Source of the DNA: Pectinatus cerevisiiphilus
GTDB taxonomy: Bacteria > Bacillota > Negativicutes > Selenomonadales > Selenomonadaceae
Assembly (NCBI RefSeq): GCF_004341685.1
Contig: NZ_SMAA01000015.1
Location: forward strand, 1 to 64,000
DNA length: 64,000 bases
Direction: 5' to 3'
A model generated the notes under the pieces. It was given only the letters and a program-made list of their open reading frames with translations. It was not told the origin of the DNA and ran no database searches. The position numbers and the translations under genes were made by a program. Shown here in pieces: positions 18,966 to 27,491 of this stretch (positions within the stretch are counted from its first letter, which is position 1; each line of letters starts with the position of its first letter).

Positions 18966-20261
18966 TTATGGCCATGTACCACCGCTCGGATGTAACATAA
19001 CACTATACGTATCATCATCGTCATCTTGTCCCATATCCATATGCTGGTTAGTATCACTATTTTGTTCGTTTTGATCTTGATCATGTTTGTCCATATCCAT
19101 ATGTTGGTTCATATTGCTACTTTGTTCGTTTTGATCTTGGTCATGCTTATCCATATCCATATGTTGGTTCATATCGCTATTTTGTTCATCTTGATTTTGA
19201 TCATGTTTATCCATATCCATATGCTGGTTCATATCACTATTTTGTTCATCATGATCTTTATCATGCATATGCATATCCATATTCATATGCTGTTCCATGC
19301 CATTATCTGTACCAGAACTATGTGAGCTCTGTCCCATCTTTGGCATTGGTTGTAAAGTCTGTTGCTGCACTAGCTGACTACCAAAGACAATAACACTACA
19401 TGCACCACCTACTATCAATGGTATCCAATATCTATGCCAGCTTACTCTGCCTGTTGATGTTTCGTGCAGACCCTGTTTTGTCTCTTTGACCGGTTCATAC
19501 CAAAAACGTATTTCCCTTTCAATCTCTGCAAAAATTTGTATCAACACAATACCCAATAAAATAATTAGTACACCGCCGGCATATAAACGCGGAATATCAA
19601 ATTCCATTGCACTGCCGTGCACCATTGCACCAAGTCCTGTGCGGGCATTGAGCATTTCTACGCCGGTCAGCATGAATACTGATAATTGGGTACTTATTCT
19701 CACACCAGTCATAATTGTCGGAAAAGCTGCAGGTATTAATACCTTTATAAACATGGCTGCAAAAGTCACCTTCATTGAACGGGCGGTTTTTATAATCGCC
19801 GGATTAATATAACGTACACCGGTAATTGTATAAAAAAGGACAGGCCAAAAGGCAACAATTGCAATTATGGCCAGTTTCTGTTTTTCTCCTATGCCGAATA
19901 ACAGTAAGAATAAGGGTGACAGTGAAAAAGGATTCACATGGCTTAGTAATCTGAATAATGAGTCCATTTGTCTTACCAAATGAGGGAACCAGCCCTGTAG
20001 TAATACACCAAGCAGTATACCGGCGATTATAGCCAGTGATAAGCTGCATGTTATTCTCCATAAACTGATAAGGAGGTTATTGACTAGTTCACCGCTCATT
20101 AGTAAATGTGCCATTTCATTCAGTATTATTGATATTGGCGGTAAAAATTGCGTGTCAACTAAATTAGCGCGGGTAGACAGTTCCCAGAGAAGTAAAAACA
20201 ATACAATGCCTGAACTTTTGATCAGCAGCTGTTTTAATTTGCTTTCAGTTTGTAACCACAC
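18966..20261 (-). CDS. ABC transporter permease with extra TM and Met/His/Asp-rich repeat tail, module 2, copy 3
   Basis: A 431-residue protein, about 170 longer than its paralogues. Residues 1-255 are an ordinary SsuC/TauC permease. An added membrane segment lies at about 277-297. Residues 322-412 then hold a tail of four 20-residue repeats (each with NQHMDMD and KHDQ) preceded by a Met/His-rich start (HMNMDMHMH) and closed by five aspartates. Such Met/His/Asp-rich tails are typical of copper- or nickel-type metal-binding segments. With one extra TM after a six-TM core the tail should face outside the membrane. The GTG start has GAGGG nearby. Metal capture by a permease fusion is inference; the architecture itself is directly visible. 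Confidence 0.85.
   Translation of the reverse strand: MWLQTESKLKQLLIKSSGIVLFLLLWELSTRANLVDTQFLPPISIILNEMAHLLMSGELVNNLLISLWRITCSLSLAIIAGILLGVLLQGWFPHLVRQMDSLFRLLSHVNPFSLSPLFLLLFGIGEKQKLAIIAIVAFWPVLFYTITGVRYINPAIIKTARSMKVTFAAMFIKVLIPAAFPTIMTGVRISTQLSVFMLTGVEMLNARTGLGAMVHGSAMEFDIPRLYAGGVLIILLGIVLIQIFAEIEREIRFWYEPVKETKQGLHETSTGRVSWHRYWIPLIVGGACSVIVFGSQLVQQQTLQPMPKMGQSSHSSGTDNGMEQHMNMDMHMHDKDHDEQNSDMNQHMDMDKHDQNQDEQNSDMNQHMDMDKHDQDQNEQSSNMNQHMDMDKHDQDQNEQNSDTNQHMDMGQDDDDDTYSVMLHPSGGTWP
19021..19280 (-). repeat. 60-bp in-frame tandem repeat in permease gene
   Basis: The block CCATATCCATATG recurs at 19031, 19091, 19151 and 19211, with a degenerate fifth copy near 19271. The period is exactly 60 bp, so each unit encodes 20 residues. 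The copies differ by a few substitutions, so the array is not a very recent expansion but could still vary in number among strains. Confidence 0.9.
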
Positions 20262-20285
20262 TATTTCCCTCGCAATCTTTGCACA

Positions 20286-21152
20286 CTATACCGCTTCATT
20301 ATGCAAATTTTCATTTGTTTGTAATTCTTCTGTTGAAATATGCTGGCCTTGTAATAACTGCCATATTTCCTGTCGCAGTTTACCAAACTCAGTTGATGCT
20401 CTGATACCGTCGCGCGGGCGGGGAAGTTCAATCTGGATTATATCTTTTATAGTTCCCGGATTGGAGGCCATTACTACTACCCTATCAGCTAAAAAGATGG
20501 CTTCATCTATACTGTGCGTGACAAAAACAATAGTCTTTTTGGTCTTTTCCCAGATTCGCAGCAGCTCTCCCTGTAAAACCTCACGCGTTTGTGCATCAAC
20601 TGCTGCGAAAGGTTCATCCATAAGCAGTACTTCAGGATCATAGGCTAATGCCCTGGCAATTGCCACACGCTGTTTCATGCCACCTGATAATTCGTGGGGA
20701 TAACGATCCTCAAAACCATTTAAATTAACTAGATCTATAAATCGTTGGCTTATTTCAGCGCGTTCCTTTTTAGGAACATTTTTTATTTCCAAGCCAAACT
20801 CTACATTTTTCCTAACGCTGCGCCACGGAAATAAAGCATATCCTTGCAAGACAATGCCACGATCCAATGCAGGGCCTGTAATCAATTTTTTATCCATATA
20901 TATTTCACCGGAGGTTGGCTGTGCCAGTCCGGCAACCATATCCAGAAAAGTTGATTTTCCACAACCGCTCGGTCCTACAATAACGAGAAATTCTTCTTTT
21001 TTTACTGTTAAATTTACATTCTTTAAAACTTGGAATTCCGTTAATTCTTCTGTATCATGTTGCCGTACCTTGTATATCCTATTTATATTGACAGCAATAA
21101 TTTTGTCATATTCACTACTTGCCGGAACGGCATCATTGGTTGAATCAGCCAT
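20286..21152 (-). CDS. ABC transporter ATPase (SsuB/TauB type), module 2
   Basis: A 288-residue nucleotide-binding subunit: Walker A GPSGCGKST, signature LSGGMKQRVAIARAL, Walker B VLLMDEPFAAVD, H-loop FVTHSIDEA. A 28-residue N-terminal extension precedes the core. It is the only ATPase for the four permeases of module 2. It begins 52 bases after the binding-protein gene and ends 24 bases before the repeat-tailed permease. Likely couples ATP hydrolysis to import of sulfonate-like or other organosulfur compounds; the substrate is not known. Confidence 0.92.
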   Translation of the reverse strand: MADSTNDAVPASSEYDKIIAVNINRIYKVRQHDTEELTEFQVLKNVNLTVKKEEFLVIVGPSGCGKSTFLDMVAGLAQPTSGEIYMDKKLITGPALDRGIVLQGYALFPWRSVRKNVEFGLEIKNVPKKERAEISQRFIDLVNLNGFEDRYPHELSGGMKQRVAIARALAYDPEVLLMDEPFAAVDAQTREVLQGELLRIWEKTKKTIVFVTHSIDEAIFLADRVVVMASNPGTIKDIIQIELPRPRDGIRASTEFGKLRQEIWQLLQGQHISTEELQTNENLHNEAV

Positions 21153-21204
21153 ACATTATCATCTCCTTGTACAATCTATCAATTACATATATCTGCAAGC
21201 TAGA

Positions 21205-22239
21205 TTACTGTGCCAGATCAAGGGCCAATAAATCTTCTGATTTGATCTTGCCTTTAGGAATTACGTTGGCATTTTCCAAATCTTTGATCCATGGGTCAAT
21301 CATGCGTGGTTTTAGATCTGTACCACCATAATAATAATGCGTTGCTGAAACCGGAACATGAATCCAATTTTCGGTTAATAATCTGGCTTCTTCTTGGTTT
21401 GCATTAGACCAGCGTTCAGCTTTAGCCATTGCTCTTGAAAATTTTTTGACTGTGTCTGGATGTTGTTTAATATAGTCTTCACTAAAATAGTAATAAGAAA
21501 CTCCAGCTTCCGGACCAAGGCCGGCATCAAAACTGTCTGCAATTTTTACCATACCGGCATCTTCCATCGATTTATAATATGGCGGATGAACGCCGGCTAC
21601 AGTGACCAACCCTTGTTTTACTGCCTGTACAGCTTGAATATCAGGCATTGTCACCCATTCAATTTTATCTCGTGCAACATTATTCCTATCGGCAATGTTG
21701 TTGGCTAGAAAATCAGCACATATATTAGTAGTTATTGTAGAAAATTTGACTTTTCCTTGAATATTATTCAAGTCCTTGAATGATTTTATACCGCTTTCCG
21801 GACTAACATACCATGCCATATGGCGCAATTTTGGGTCAAGGTCTGGAGCGGGATCTATGCCACCGACAACAACAGCTTTTATTTTTGCACCACCGTTAAT
21901 AGCTACAGCAAGGGTATTAGGATGTGTACCACCGCCGACATCGTTATCTCCATTTATTACGGAGGGAATTTGTTGCGCTGGCTGGGTATCACCTGTATAA
22001 ACCACTTTGAGGCCTTCTTCTGCAAAAAACCCTTTTTTATCAGCTACAACCCATGGCGTTGATGAACAATCTGTCTGTGACCAGGTCTTTATCGGTATTA
22101 AACCATCATTATCAGCAGCGGCTGCTTGGCCGCCCCCCTGGACTTGATCGCTGTTATTTGCCCCATAAAATACTGCCCCAACAATTACTACGCCTAGTAT
22201 GCCGGCTAAAAAATTTTTTACCCCTCTTTTCATGCGCAT
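21205..22239 (-). CDS. ABC transporter substrate-binding protein (SsuA/NMT1 type), module 2
   Basis: A 344-residue binding protein. The N-terminus (KNFLAGILGVVIVGAVFYG) is a membrane anchor or signal segment with no lipobox cysteine, unlike the module-1 and 37-kb binding proteins. The fold shows DKKGFFAEEGLKVVYTG and the HPNTLAVAINGGAKIKAV region common to NMT1/SsuA proteins. RBS AAAGGA lies eight bases before the ATG. It sits between two permease genes on either side, serving as the sole binding protein of module 2. Confidence 0.87.
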   Translation of the reverse strand: MRMKRGVKNFLAGILGVVIVGAVFYGANNSDQVQGGGQAAAADNDGLIPIKTWSQTDCSSTPWVVADKKGFFAEEGLKVVYTGDTQPAQQIPSVINGDNDVGGGTHPNTLAVAINGGAKIKAVVVGGIDPAPDLDPKLRHMAWYVSPESGIKSFKDLNNIQGKVKFSTITTNICADFLANNIADRNNVARDKIEWVTMPDIQAVQAVKQGLVTVAGVHPPYYKSMEDAGMVKIADSFDAGLGPEAGVSYYYFSEDYIKQHPDTVKKFSRAMAKAERWSNANQEEARLLTENWIHVPVSATHYYYGGTDLKPRMIDPWIKDLENANVIPKGKIKSEDLLALDLAQ

Positions 22240-22284
22240 AATCGCAATCCTTTCTACTAATTAAGTTTGTGACAGCTTTTCTGT

Positions 22285-23118
22285 CTAATATTCCGACACA
22301 TTTTCCTGCCATGAAAGGATGTGCCTTTCTATTCTGGCAAATAAATAATTCAGGGATAACCCGAGTGCGGAAATAATAAAGGTGACTGCAAATAATTTAG
22401 GTATTTGGTAATTTATCTGTGCATTCCAGACCATCCAGCCCAAACCAGTACTGGCTCCAATCATTTCAGCCGCGATCAGCATAAAGAAAGCTGTCCCGCA
22501 ACTCATTTTAAGTCCGTGAAAAACAGAGGCACTCGCTGCTGGTAAAATAACTTTAAAAAAAAGTGCCCATTTTTGCATACCCATAGAACGTGCTGATTTA
22601 ATCAATAAAGGATCTACAGTACGTATGCCGGTAATGGTATTTAATAAAATTGGCCATAAGCATACCCAAAAGATAATGGCGACCTTTGACAGCTCACCGA
22701 TTCCAAACAATAGGATAAATACAGGTAGAAGTGCAAATGGATTAGCTGCATTAAGCAATCGAACCATCGGTGTTGCTGCCCGTTGAAATATACGAAATGT
22801 GCCGCCAAGGAAAAAACCAAGCGGGACAGCTACTACACTAGCAAGAATAAAGCCGCTGATAGCGCGGAAAAGGCTGATGCCTATATTACCTAAAAGTACA
22901 CCATTGGCAAATAATTGTAAGATAGTCCCTGCCATCACCGAAGGGGCGGCGACAAAAGTATCTTTGACGATTCCCGTATCTACAAGAAATTCCCAAGTAA
23001 GCAAAAATAATACGACAGAAATATTGGGAACAATAAACTTTTTTACTTTCAAACTCCAAAAATGAGTTTTTATTGAGCGGTCTTTTTGGATAGAAATAGC
23101 CTTTACCATCGTTTGCAT
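22285..23118 (-). CDS. ABC transporter permease (SsuC/TauC type), module 2, copy 2
   Basis: A 277-residue permease. The start MQTMVKAIS at 23118 has AAGGAGG nine bases upstream; the longer reading lacks this. It has about six membrane segments and the coupling loop SARSMGMQKWALFFKVILP. It is very similar in layout to the permease encoded just upstream, including the run IAAEMIGA in both (LMLIAAEMIGAKAGLGW in copy 1 and FMLIAAEMIGASTGLGW in copy 2). This supports tandem duplication. Confidence 0.88.
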   Translation of the reverse strand: MQTMVKAISIQKDRSIKTHFWSLKVKKFIVPNISVVLFLLTWEFLVDTGIVKDTFVAAPSVMAGTILQLFANGVLLGNIGISLFRAISGFILASVVAVPLGFFLGGTFRIFQRAATPMVRLLNAANPFALLPVFILLFGIGELSKVAIIFWVCLWPILLNTITGIRTVDPLLIKSARSMGMQKWALFFKVILPAASASVFHGLKMSCGTAFFMLIAAEMIGASTGLGWMVWNAQINYQIPKLFAVTFIISALGLSLNYLFARIERHILSWQENVSEY

Positions 23119-23160
23119 AAAAAATAACCTCCTTATGCCCTTAAACATTCCCCGCTGAAT

Positions 23161-23940
23161 TTAATTAACATTTGCATCTTCCTGCCAAAATAAAATAATT
23201 TTTTCCCACCAATGAATTAGATAACTTAAAAGCATTCCCAGTAAGGCAATGATAATGCCAGCCGCAAATAAGCGCGGCATCAGGCTGTTGGCTGTCGAGT
23301 TCAGAATAATCCAACCCAAACCGGCTTTAGCGCCAATCATTTCGGCAGCAATCAGCATCAGGAACGCCTGTGTAGTTCCATGGTGAATGCCTGTAAAGAT
23401 TAATGGGGCTGTGCCGGGCAGCAATATTTCTTTAAATATCGTAAAGTGGCCGGCACCCATTGATTTTGCACTTTTTATATATAAGGGATCAATTTGGCTG
23501 ACCCCAGCTACTGTTGTAAATAATATCGGCCAAAAGGCAGCACAAAAAATAATACTAATTTTTGCTGTTTCACCAATACCAAATATCAAAATGAAGATTG
23601 GAAATAATGCAAAAGCATTGATCTGGCTGCCTATTCTCAAAAGGGGTCGTAAAAAAACGGCGACTTTTTTAAAAGTTGATAAAGCAAATCCTATTGGTAC
23701 AGCTAAAATTATGGCTAAAGCCACACCAATAAATACTCGCTGAAGGCTTGCCGCAATATGCAGCAGTAAATGTTCGACGAAAAACAATCTAACAATTGCT
23801 TCAATTACTTTTGATAAAGGTGGAATAAATTGACCATCAACAATTCCTGCACGTGGTAAAAATTCCCATAATAATAAGAAAAGAATTACCCCTGATGCAT
23901 CAATAAAGCGCTCATTAATTTTCCTAATAAATCCTTCCAT
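23161..23940 (-). CDS. ABC transporter permease (SsuC/TauC type), module 2, copy 1
   Basis: A 259-residue permease with six predicted membrane segments and coupling loop SAKSMGAGHFTIFKEILLP. The ATG has GGAG seven bases upstream. It is the first full-size gene after the NifH-like gene and the 300-base spacer, so transcription reaching it passes the hairpin at 24143-24161. A 42-codon frame with a strong ribosome site overlaps its start, which may couple or tune its translation. Confidence 0.88.
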   Translation of the reverse strand: MEGFIRKINERFIDASGVILFLLLWEFLPRAGIVDGQFIPPLSKVIEAIVRLFFVEHLLLHIAASLQRVFIGVALAIILAVPIGFALSTFKKVAVFLRPLLRIGSQINAFALFPIFILIFGIGETAKISIIFCAAFWPILFTTVAGVSQIDPLYIKSAKSMGAGHFTIFKEILLPGTAPLIFTGIHHGTTQAFLMLIAAEMIGAKAGLGWIILNSTANSLMPRLFAAGIIIALLGMLLSYLIHWWEKIILFWQEDANVN

Positions 23941-24014
23941 TCTAAATCTCCTTCACCAATCGGCAAGATGTCCATTGCTAAAGCCTGTCCTGCTCTTCTA
24001 ATAAACTCTGCCAT
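23886..24014 (-). CDS. Small ORF overlapping the first module-2 permease start
   Basis: A 42-codon frame begins MAEFIRRAGQALAMD at an ATG with GGAGGA eight bases upstream, a strong ribosome site. It ends 55 bases inside the permease gene in another frame. No family is recognised and the peptide is not hydrophobic. Its first residues (MAEFIRR) resemble the permease's own start (MEGFIRK), and the DNA around both starts is alike, so it may be the relic of a local duplication or a translational coupling leader. Coding status is uncertain. Confidence 0.35.
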   Translation of the reverse strand: MAEFIRRAGQALAMDILPIGEGDLEWKDLLGKLMSALLMHQG

Positions 24015-24142
24015 CGTCAATCTCCTCCATTCGACTGGCACATTACCCGAGTCTTCCTTTACAAGAAACACTTTTAAGTTTTAGCAAAATACGATACCAA
24101 ATTACGCTTTAAAACCTATAAAAGGGTAAAAAAATAAGACAT

Positions 24143-24161
24143 AGTAAATGCATGCATTACT
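24143..24161 (-). terminator. Hairpin downstream of Cys-rich micro-ORF, possible attenuator
   Basis: Minus-strand RNA can form a 7-bp stem AGTAATG / CATTTACT with one bulged U and a CATG loop. It is followed eight bases later by seven U residues (24134-24128). It lies 44 bases past the stop of the cysteine-rich ORF and upstream of the transporter genes. A second AT-rich hairpin with 8-bp arms (24180-24203) sits directly after that stop. The spacing to the U-tract makes it a weak terminator by eye. Confidence 0.45.
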
Positions 24162-24204
24162 TGCCTCTTTCTTTGACCATATATTAAGCAGTTATTTAAT
24201 ATAG

Positions 24205-24300
24205 TTATCCACTTGAAAGAAGTCGCAATGTCCCCATTTTTAATTTACACATATTACACATACAGTTTTTTATACAACAACTTTTTACCATGCTTTTCAT
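24205..24300 (-). CDS. Cysteine-rich 31-residue micro-ORF after nifH
   Basis: The ATG at 24300-24298 is preceded by GAGG with eight bases spacing, 25 bases past the NifH-like stop. The peptide begins MKSMVKSCCIKNCMCNMC and ends LLSSG. It has five cysteines within 11 residues (C8, C9, C13, C15, C18), all TGT codons. No family is recognised. Two readings fit: a cysteine-codon leader peptide that senses charged Cys-tRNA and controls the hairpin ahead of the transporter genes, or a small metal or Fe-S binding peptide made with the nitrogenase-like proteins. The ribosome site and position support translation; conservation is untested. Confidence 0.5.
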   Translation of the reverse strand: MKSMVKSCCIKNCMCNMCKLKMGTLRLLSSG

Positions 24301-24325
24301 TTTTTTTACCTCATATTTCATAAAC

Positions 24326-25198
<873 letters not shown>

Positions 25199-25210
25199 TT
25201 AACTTATTTA

Positions 25211-26074
25211 TTAACCATGTGAAAAAGTTTCCCGTTGCTGCATTTCACCAAGGTAAACTTGTCGGCTGAAATTATTTTTACCCGGGATACCAACTGCATC
25301 TGCCCGGCAGTGCTGGCAATGCCTGAACACATCAATGTATTTGCCGGCTTCATGGCGAACCGATTCTATATCAGCGCAGTTTGGAGCGGAAAAGTCTTTT
25401 AACTTATGCTGTGGAATAAGCGGTATGATATTGTAAATTATCGCGCCGCATTTTGCTACAGCTTTAGCTACATCCTTTATATGAAACCTATTTATTTCGT
25501 TAACCAACACGGTATTTATTTTTATCGTTATTCCTGCTGCTGCTGCGGCTTCGATACCGGCAAGCTGGTTATGGATCAGTATTTCAGCACCTTCTGCACC
25601 CATAATTTTTTTACCGTGATAAATGATTCCGTCATTAAGCTGTGCTTCAATGTATGGATCTATAGCATTCACGGTAACAGTTAGCGTGTCGATACCCACA
25701 GCCAAAAGGTCAGGCAGCTTTTCTTTGAGCAACAAACCGTTGGTACTCATGCATTTTAGTAAGTTCGGGAATTTTTTGCCGACAAGTTTAAAGGTTTCTA
25801 TCGCATTATCGGTAGCCAGTGTATCACCCGGGCCAGCTATGCCTACAACTGTGATGTCAGGGCAAAATACTAAAGCCCGTTCCACGTAGTCACAAGCTGC
25901 CTGTGGTGTGATCACCTTCGCCGCAACTCCTGGTCTATTTTCGTCTTTATTGATACTGCGTTCGCAAAAACGGCAAAAAATATTGCAGCCAGGACATACC
26001 GGCAGATGCATTCTGCCTCGATTATTTCTGGCACCAAAACATGGATGCAGATTATATACAGCTTCTTTTCTCAT
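25211..26074 (-). CDS. nifB: NifB-like radical SAM cofactor maturase (minimal form)
   Basis: A 287-residue radical SAM protein. CNIFCRFC (C30, C34, C37) is the CX3CX2C motif. HPC (C12), C27 and the C-terminal pair C253/C256 in HCQHCRADAVG are hallmarks of NifB, which fuses two [4Fe-4S] clusters into the carbide-centred NifB-co. The NifX-like domain found fused in many NifB proteins is absent and is encoded as the separate gene upstream. Its presence implies that the component 1 proteins carry a NifB-co-derived cluster rather than a plain Fe-S cluster. It lies between the NifX-like and NifH-like genes. Confidence 0.9.
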   Translation of the reverse strand: MRKEAVYNLHPCFGARNNRGRMHLPVCPGCNIFCRFCERSINKDENRPGVAAKVITPQAACDYVERALVFCPDITVVGIAGPGDTLATDNAIETFKLVGKKFPNLLKCMSTNGLLLKEKLPDLLAVGIDTLTVTVNAIDPYIEAQLNDGIIYHGKKIMGAEGAEILIHNQLAGIEAAAAAGITIKINTVLVNEINRFHIKDVAKAVAKCGAIIYNIIPLIPQHKLKDFSAPNCADIESVRHEAGKYIDVFRHCQHCRADAVGIPGKNNFSRQVYLGEMQQRETFSHG

Positions 26075-26108
26075 ATCTTTTCACTTCTTTCATTACCAAT
26101 AATCTGAT

Positions 26109-26477
26109 TCAGGTAGTAGGTGCAGCGCATTGCATTTTTTTGAACCGTTTTCTATACAAAATAATATTTTCGATTGCTTTCGTAATCAATTCATCTGTTT
26201 CCAGTGGAGTAATGCGGCACTGTTCCAACACCGTTGCGGCACCTGCACCAATCGCTTCACAAAGGACATATCGGCAATCGGCTATGACCTCTACTGCTTT
26301 TTGCATTTCCTGCAAGTCATGGATTCCGTGACGGCACGGCGATTTTAAAGTCCTTTTCCCTGTAAGCTGATAAGTTTCATCATCCGCAACTTCTGCGATA
26401 TAAAATAGATCCGCATGACCGAAGTGACGATCCACCCTTTCTCCGTCAGAGGAAGCTGCTGCTATTTTATAACTCAT
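26109..26477 (-). CDS. NifX/NafY-family dinitrogenase cofactor-binding protein
   Basis: A 122-residue protein of the dinitrogenase iron-molybdenum cofactor domain family, with the typical opening KIAAASSDGERVDRHFGHADLFYI. Family members hold or carry NifB-co/FeMo-co during cofactor assembly. The start MSYKIA is chosen for the GGAGG eight bases upstream. It is the first gene of the nif-like array, 34 bases before the NifB-like gene, consistent with handing the cofactor from NifB to the D/K proteins. A general Fe-S biogenesis role is possible, since the family is also widespread in organisms lacking nitrogenase. Confidence 0.87.
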   Translation of the reverse strand: MSYKIAAASSDGERVDRHFGHADLFYIAEVADDETYQLTGKRTLKSPCRHGIHDLQEMQKAVEVIADCRYVLCEAIGAGAATVLEQCRITPLETDELITKAIENIILYRKRFKKMQCAAPTT

Positions 26478-26544
26478 CAATCTTTCCTCCCTTATTTGAC
26501 AATAGTGTTTAATAAAATAAACAATGGCTTTTTGAATATAGCAC

Positions 26545-26616
26545 AAAAACAGGCCATAGATATTTAGAATACACTCAAAATATCCATGGCCTGCAGTTAT
26601 CTGCTCAGCAGTTGTG
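26545..26616 (-). ncRNA. Sulfur-leader hairpin with terminator, copy D (nif-like array leader)
   Basis: The antiterminator-like hairpin (26609-26589) has outer stem GCU/GGC, internal loop GA opposite A, inner stem GCAG/CUGC and loop AUAA. Its 3' strand begins the left arm of a 16-bp terminator stem (26593-26550, one mismatch) followed by UUUUU. The two structures exclude each other. It lies about 35 bases from the likely transcription start and 68 bases before the NifX-like ATG, so it would gate the whole array. An ACAA sequence precedes it, as in several other copies. Confidence 0.75.
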
Positions 26617-26648
26617 CTATATTACAAGGCTGTTTTGTTTATTCATCT

Positions 26649-26676
26649 AATATAGTATATAAATCCGATTATGTAA
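26649..26676 (-). promoter_or_regulatory. Likely promoter of the nif-like/sulfur array
   Basis: Minus-strand TTACAT (26676-26671) and TATATT (26654-26649) are spaced by 16 bases. The ten bases CGACTTACAT covering the -35 occur again at the -35 of the Crp-type gene's promoter (40874-40883), suggesting a shared regulator site. Confidence 0.5.
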
Positions 26677-26880
26677 GTCGTTATTACGACATTATTAGAT
26701 TTTTTTACGTTTTTTTTGTTATATTGTTAATTTGTTTATAAGTAACTATATGGATACTTACCTATCTATGCAGTTACTTACTATGGTAAAATACCCTATT
26801 TTTATTGGATAAGTAATTTGTTATAATGGTATTAAGATTTATTAGTAAATTACATTTATGGATTAATGGAGGAATTACCT

Positions 26881-27291
26881 ATGCAGGATGTTCAAGAAGT
26901 GTATAATTTTGTAAGAAAATGCCCAGCTTATTTTATTGCTACATATGATAAAGAAGCACAGCAGCCACGTGTGCGCCCTTTTACTACTTTTCATATATTT
27001 GAAGGTAAAATTTATATTCAAACAGGTAAGAAAAAAGATGTTTCGAAGCAGATGATTAGTAATCCGAAAATAGAAATAAGTGCATTACATGGAAGAGATA
27101 AATGGATACGTATAGATGCTGTGCCTGTTGAAGATCCCCGCTTAGAAGCACAACAGTCAATGCTGGATGCTTTTCCTACCTTAGCAGACAGATATGCTGT
27201 CAATGATGGTAATATGCAGGTATTCTATTTGAAAGACGTAACCGCAACTATATACTCTTTTTCTGGAGAACCGAAAACATATAAGTTCTAA
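26881..27291 (+). CDS. Pyridoxamine 5'-phosphate oxidase-like flavin-binding family protein
   Basis: A 136-residue protein of the split-barrel FMN-binding (PNPOx-like) fold. RVRPFTTFHIFEGKIYIQTGKKKDVSKQM is split over the region typical of the flavin-binding strands, and the C-terminal EPKTYKF closes the barrel. Members reduce or bind small cofactors, and most in anaerobes are uncharacterised. The ATG at 26881 has GGAGG eight bases upstream; an ATG five codons earlier overlaps that site. It stands alone and divergent from the nif-like array, and shares the upstream region with it. A link to sulfur metabolism is by position only. Confidence 0.75.
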   Translation: MQDVQEVYNFVRKCPAYFIATYDKEAQQPRVRPFTTFHIFEGKIYIQTGKKKDVSKQMISNPKIEISALHGRDKWIRIDAVPVEDPRLEAQQSMLDAFPTLADRYAVNDGNMQVFYLKDVTATIYSFSGEPKTYKF

Positions 27292-27341
27292 AATGGTTAT
27301 GCAGATATGGGATATACAGGTTTGGTGCCATAAATTTGCAA

Positions 27342-27370
27342 TTGACATAAAAAGCTGTGCATGATATCAT
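27342..27370 (+). promoter_or_regulatory. Promoter of transsulfuration/sulfite reductase operon
   Basis: TTGACA (27342-27347), 17-base spacer, TATCAT (27365-27370). The -10 region CATGATATCATC is identical to that of the promoter at 36764-36792, which also drives a sulfur-leader copy. Confidence 0.8.
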
Positions 27371-27391
27371 CATAACAGTGATAATTACGTT

Positions 27392-27454
27392 GACTGATTA
27401 GAAAAACTAAAGGTCGGAGTATATGTATACACAACATATGCTCCGGCCTTTTTC
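27392..27454 (+). ncRNA. Sulfur-leader hairpin with terminator, copy A
   Basis: Outer stem GACU/GGUC, internal loop GA opposite A, inner stem UUAG/CUAA, loop of five A (27392-27415). The 3' strand AAAGGUC is also the left arm of a terminator (27409-27451) that closes with CUCCGGCCUUUUUC. It sits about 15 bases from the expected transcription start and 40 bases before the gene start, so it acts in the leader and not at an operon end. Confidence 0.75.
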
Positions 27455-27491
27455 TTTTTAGGAAAAATTTTAAATAAAGAGGTTGATAAAT

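Larger units (their letters stand above)
26478..26880. other. Divergent intergenic region between nif-like array and PNPOx-like gene
   Basis: On the minus strand it holds the array's promoter and attenuator leader. On the plus side a -10 TATAAT lies at 26822-26827. An 8-bp inverted repeat (AAGTAACT 26740-26747, AGTTACTT 26772-26779) may be an operator. A dyad GTCGT-TATT-ACGAC (26677-26690) lies just upstream of the array promoter's -35 and is shared in form with GTCGT-ATAC-ACGAC in the 36.6-kb hairpin. Confidence 0.5.

Noticed and set aside
19021-19280. Possible CRISPR-like or intergenic satellite repeat
   Set aside because: The 60-bp period is in frame, lies inside a permease gene and encodes 20-residue Met/His/Asp-rich units; there are no unique spacers.
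27392-27415. preQ1-I riboswitch resemblance of copy A (AAAAACTAA tail)
   Set aside because: Other copies change this tail together with its pairing partner (GCAG/CUGC, CUGG/CCGG), so it is a stem strand and not the A-rich preQ1 tail.
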